In this document: positions 7,592 to 10,000 of the stretch, in pieces | Numbering within the stretch: position 1 is the first letter of the stretch | Layout: each line of letters opens with the position of its first letter | DNA from: Leishmania martiniquensis | Lineage: Eukaryota > Euglenozoa > Kinetoplastea > Trypanosomatida > Trypanosomatidae | NCBI RefSeq assembly: GCF_017916325.1 | Contig: NC_090142.1 | Span: 452,501 to 462,500 of the forward strand | DNA: 10,000 bases | Direction of reading: 5' to 3' | Notes under the pieces: model-generated | What the model was told of the DNA's origin: nothing | The model's input: only the letters and a program-made list of their open reading frames with translations | Database searches by the model: none | Translations under genes and position numbers: made by a program

Positions 7592-8633
7592 GTGGCGAAG
7601 GTGCGCCCCGTCGCACCGAGCTGTAGTGTGCATGTGCTGCTGATGCTTGCTTGCTTTCTGCGTTGCTTTCTTTGCGTGCGTGCGTGTGTGTGTGTGCTGC
7701 TCTTCGCCGTCCCGTTCTGTCTCGCCTTCGCTCTCCGCCGCTGAGCCCGCGTCCGACGCGCATTTGTCGGCTCGACAGTCGGTGCTGGTTTAGGTGATTG
7801 CTTCCTCTCTCTCTCCCTCGTTTGGCACTGCGGCGCTATGCTCGAGTGCTTCTGTGGTCTGCTGTGTTGTTGTTGCGTGCCCGCATGCTGCAAGCGCCGT
7901 CCTCCGCTTTACTCCTGCTACGAGAGCTGCGGGAGCGTGGATGGATGGGGGTTGGGGGGAGGGCGCGACAAGAGCGGCGCTGCTGCTCGAGGGGACGGCA
8001 CAAATAGCGCCAGAGGCGCCACAGCACCGCGGTACGCCACCGCAGCGTCTGCAGCCGCTGCCCTTGCCAGCCCTGCCATTGCTCTCCCCTCCCATGCGTC
8101 CTTCCCCTCCCCACCCGTTGGCTGCCCCTTTCGTGTGCTCCCCGTCATCTCTCCCCCCTCCGCCCGCTGTCTTGCCTACATCCGTCGCGCGCTGTTGCCT
8201 ACGCCATCTGCCCACACAAAAGTGACGCCGCGTAGGCCTCTCCCGCAACGCAAAGACATAAAAGCTGAATGAAAAGCGTAAAATGCAAAGGCTAAGAGGT
8301 TCCTCCCACAGACACATACACACGCACATACCGCAGAGCCAGCGGGAAGCGCTTCCTCTGCAACACACCGATCTATCGACGTGGAGTGACGACTGCTCAG
8401 CGCCACAGCAGACCGCCTCTCCCCTGACAGCCGCCACTGTCTCTCTCTCTTGCGCAGCCCCCCTTCCTCCCCCTCCTCTCCACGCACGCACATCCGCACG
8501 CGCACAAGCCCACGCCAACGCGCACGGGGCCCGAGGCCGCACGGCTGGGCGGCTGCGCACACGCGGACGCGAACTGACGCGGCGTCTGCGCGTGATTCTC
8601 TTCTGTTTGCCGCAGCAGTGATAGGTGATCAAT
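7592..8633 (+). other. Intergenic region, copy 2 (kinase 3' UTR to GT10 5' UTR)
   Basis: This repeats 730-1771 with the same landmarks: the GT-rich microsatellite at 7673-7696, the A-rich patch at 8251-8298, the C/T tracts at 8440-8481 with AGs at 8456-8457 and 8507-8508, and the ATG-proximal acceptor with its AG at 8614-8615. Only two differences were seen: four C instead of five at 8086-8089, and four C instead of three at 8421-8424. No gene is supported on either strand. Confidence 0.75.
8440..8508 (+). promoter_or_regulatory. Polypyrimidine tracts with AG acceptors before GT10, copy 2
   Basis: This is the counterpart of 1578-1646: a CT run (8440-8451) with an AG at 8456-8457, then a long C/T run (8458-8481) with its next AG at 8507-8508. 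It is a likely spliced-leader addition zone for the GT10 transcript. The tracts are identical in both copies, so both GT10 copies would be processed in the same way. Confidence 0.55.
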
Positions 8634-10000
8634 ATGCGCGCACACGAGCACCTTGCGGAGGCGGCGCAGCCGTCGCTCAGTGACAGGGACGCAAACGTGG
8701 GCGATCCCCTGTGCTGCCCTTCGGACGCTGCCCCGCTGCCGGTATACGCAGCGGATGTGTTCCACGATGATGGCAGTGGCGGCGGCGGAGAGAGCGGCGC
8801 CGGGCACGCTGCCTGGTGTGATGCGGCAGACAGGCGCGCTGCGGCGGCCACTCTCACGGACCGTGTGGGTGCGTTGCGGCAACTTAGCGACCGGCTGTGC
8901 TGTTTGCCTACTTGCCGCAAGCTTTTCCGCTGCACTGGCTTGGCCGCCCAGAAGGGCCGGTGCGCGAGCGCGCCCGACCAGGAGGGTGATAGTCGTGGTG
9001 CGTTCAAGGCGCCGCAGCGCCTTCGTCGGCCCCGCGCAGTGTCGGTTGTGCAGTGCCTCCGCATTCTTGCGTGCGCGACCTCTGTGCTGAGTGTGGTGTT
9101 GCTTCTTACGCTGCAGGGTGGGGGGCCGGTTTCCGTGGATGAGCAGCGCACGGCGCAGGCGAGGCATCTTGGGGGGCCGCTGTTGGACTGCGATTGCGCC
9201 AGCGGGGCCCTCGTCGCGGACGTTGGGTTGCTCAACACGGTGCTGGCTGAGGATGATGACGGGAGTGACGGCCGCTCTGCTGCGTCGGGCGTGCACCGGC
9301 TGCGCGAGCGGGCATCCGGCACCTCGACGCTGCGCACCCGCGTGGGATGCGTAGCGCGTAATCCGCTCTCGCACACGTTTCTGCACCGGGAGGCAGTGCC
9401 GTGGATGGCCATCACTGCTGCTGCCCATCGCACAAGGGAGGAGTGGTCTGCGGACCCGCGAGGCCGGGAATCCCTTTTGCCCTTCCCCGTGCCGTCTTCC
9501 GCGGCGGAGCGAGAGCGTCTTCGGGAGGAGCTGCTGGCGGACCCCACGCGCCTGGGCCCCCTTGACGCCACCGAGGAGATCAGTATCGCCGTCAGTGGTT
9601 GGTGGGATGGGTTCCGGAGCTATCTGTGCGGTGATACACCGAATGTGACGCTCACTGAGGAGTACTACCTGGACCCGGTGCGTGCGCTGCTGCTGGACCG
9701 CATGGGGCCGACCCGGGAGATGCGGCACCATGCGCCGTTGGCGTGTGACGGGTGCGCTTTCCACTGCGTGCATCCACGCCTCGTGCGACGCAGCCGTGCG
9801 GGGCGGCGTGGCGCCGCGGGTGATGCCCGCGCGGCGAGCGGCGGCGAGGACGCGCCCATTTCATGGTCTGTTGCGCTCGATGATGTGGATGCTGGCATGG
9901 TCCATGTCCCCTCCGCCAGCGACGAGGCCGTGACGGTGACGCGCAAGGACTTGTTCACGTGCAAGGTGCTGAACCGCAAGGATGAGGGTATTGTGGACAA
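8634..10000 (+). CDS. GT10 (alpha-1,3/4-fucosyltransferase-like), copy 2, intact 5' part
   Basis: The first 455 codons of the GT10 gene, running off the window end in an open frame from the ATG at 8634. It has six G at 9171-9176 and five C at 9557-9561, where copy 1 has five and four, and so reads through both places in one frame. This makes it the reference for the gene's true frame. The visible part covers the Asp/Gly-rich cytosolic N-terminus, the Arg-rich stretch and single membrane segment (about residues 143-161, a type II signal anchor) and the first third of the lumenal region, with one sequon (NVT). The GT10 catalytic motifs lie beyond the window, so the family call rests on identity with copy 1. 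Whether the rest is intact cannot be seen. Confidence 0.85.
   Translation, partial: MRAHEHLAEAAQPSLSDRDANVGDPLCCPSDAAPLPVYAADVFHDDGSGGGGESGAGHAAWCDAADRRAAAATLTDRVGALRQLSDRLCCLPTCRKLFRCTGLAAQKGRCASAPDQEGDSRGAFKAPQRLRRPRAVSVVQCLRILACATSVLSVVLLLTLQGGGPVSVDEQRTAQARHLGGPLLDCDCASGALVADVGLLNTVLAEDDDGSDGRSAASGVHRLRERASGTSTLRTRVGCVARNPLSHTFLHREAVPWMAITAAAHRTREEWSADPRGRESLLPFPVPSSAAERERLREELLADPTRLGPLDATEEISIAVSGWWDGFRSYLCGDTPNVTLTEEYYLDPVRALLLDRMGPTREMRHHAPLACDGCAFHCVHPRLVRRSRAGRRGAAGDARAASGGEDAPISWSVALDDVDAGMVHVPSASDEAVTVTRKDLFTCKVLNRKDEGIVD

Larger units (their letters stand above)
6863..10000 (+). repeat. Tandem repeat, right copy (period about 6.86 kb)
   Basis: The second copy of 1-3136, in direct orientation. 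It begins inside the kinase gene only because the window does; the true unit boundary is not visible. This copy carries the uninterrupted GT10 reading frame as far as the window extends. Confidence 0.93.

Noticed and set aside
7790..9571. A 593-codon open frame on the minus strand opposite the intergenic region and the GT10 5' end.
   Set aside because: It begins at GTG and its translation is Arg/Ser/Ala-rich low-complexity. It covers non-coding sequence plus the antisense of a clear gene, and the same antisense stretch in copy 1 is split into different frames by run-length differences. Long antisense frames are expected in very GC-rich DNA.

Overview
The window looks like nuclear DNA of a trypanosomatid, most likely of the Leishmania/Leptomonas/Crithidia group. 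The evidence is very high GC with GC-rich third codon positions, intronless ATG-started genes all on one strand, about 1 kb intergenic regions with CT tracts followed by AG (trans-splicing signals), and GT/CA-rich untranslated sequence. There are no bacterial operon features such as Shine-Dalgarno sites or overlapping genes. The assignment is by style of sequence, not by a database match.

The layout is a head-to-tail tandem repeat of a two-gene cassette with a period of about 6.86 kb, all on the + strand. From left to right: the 3' part of a STE/MAPKKK-like protein kinase gene (1-729); an intergenic region (730-1771); a large family GT10 (alpha-1,3/4-fucosyltransferase-like) type II membrane glycosyltransferase gene (1772-5627); a second intergenic region (5628-6619); the next copy of the kinase gene with its N-lobe (6620-7591); the repeated intergenic region (7592-8633); and the 5' third of the next GT10 copy (8634 to the window end). 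Bases 1-3136 recur as 6863-10000.

Wherever I compared the two copies they match base for base, except for four one-base length differences, all in C or G runs. Two fall between genes. The other two fall inside GT10 copy 1, where each removes one base relative to copy 2 and breaks the gene into three frames. Copy 2 reads through both sites in one frame. So copy 1 is either a very young pseudogene or, more likely in my view, an intact gene with homopolymer-length errors in the assembly. A similar C run upstream of kinase copy 2 may be why its coding-looking N-terminal stretch has no ATG.

The kinase has all the residues expected of an active enzyme and a long insert in its activation loop. The GT10 protein (about 1,285 residues when read in copy 2's frame) has a long cytosolic N-terminus, one membrane anchor, seven N-glycosylation sequons and the GT10 signature, but its catalytic domain is interrupted by large insertions, one of about 345 residues. 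In trypanosomatids neighbouring genes share a polycistronic transcript regardless of function, so adjacency alone does not link kinase and glycosyltransferase. I saw no RNA gene, transposon, CRISPR array or clearly new multi-gene system.
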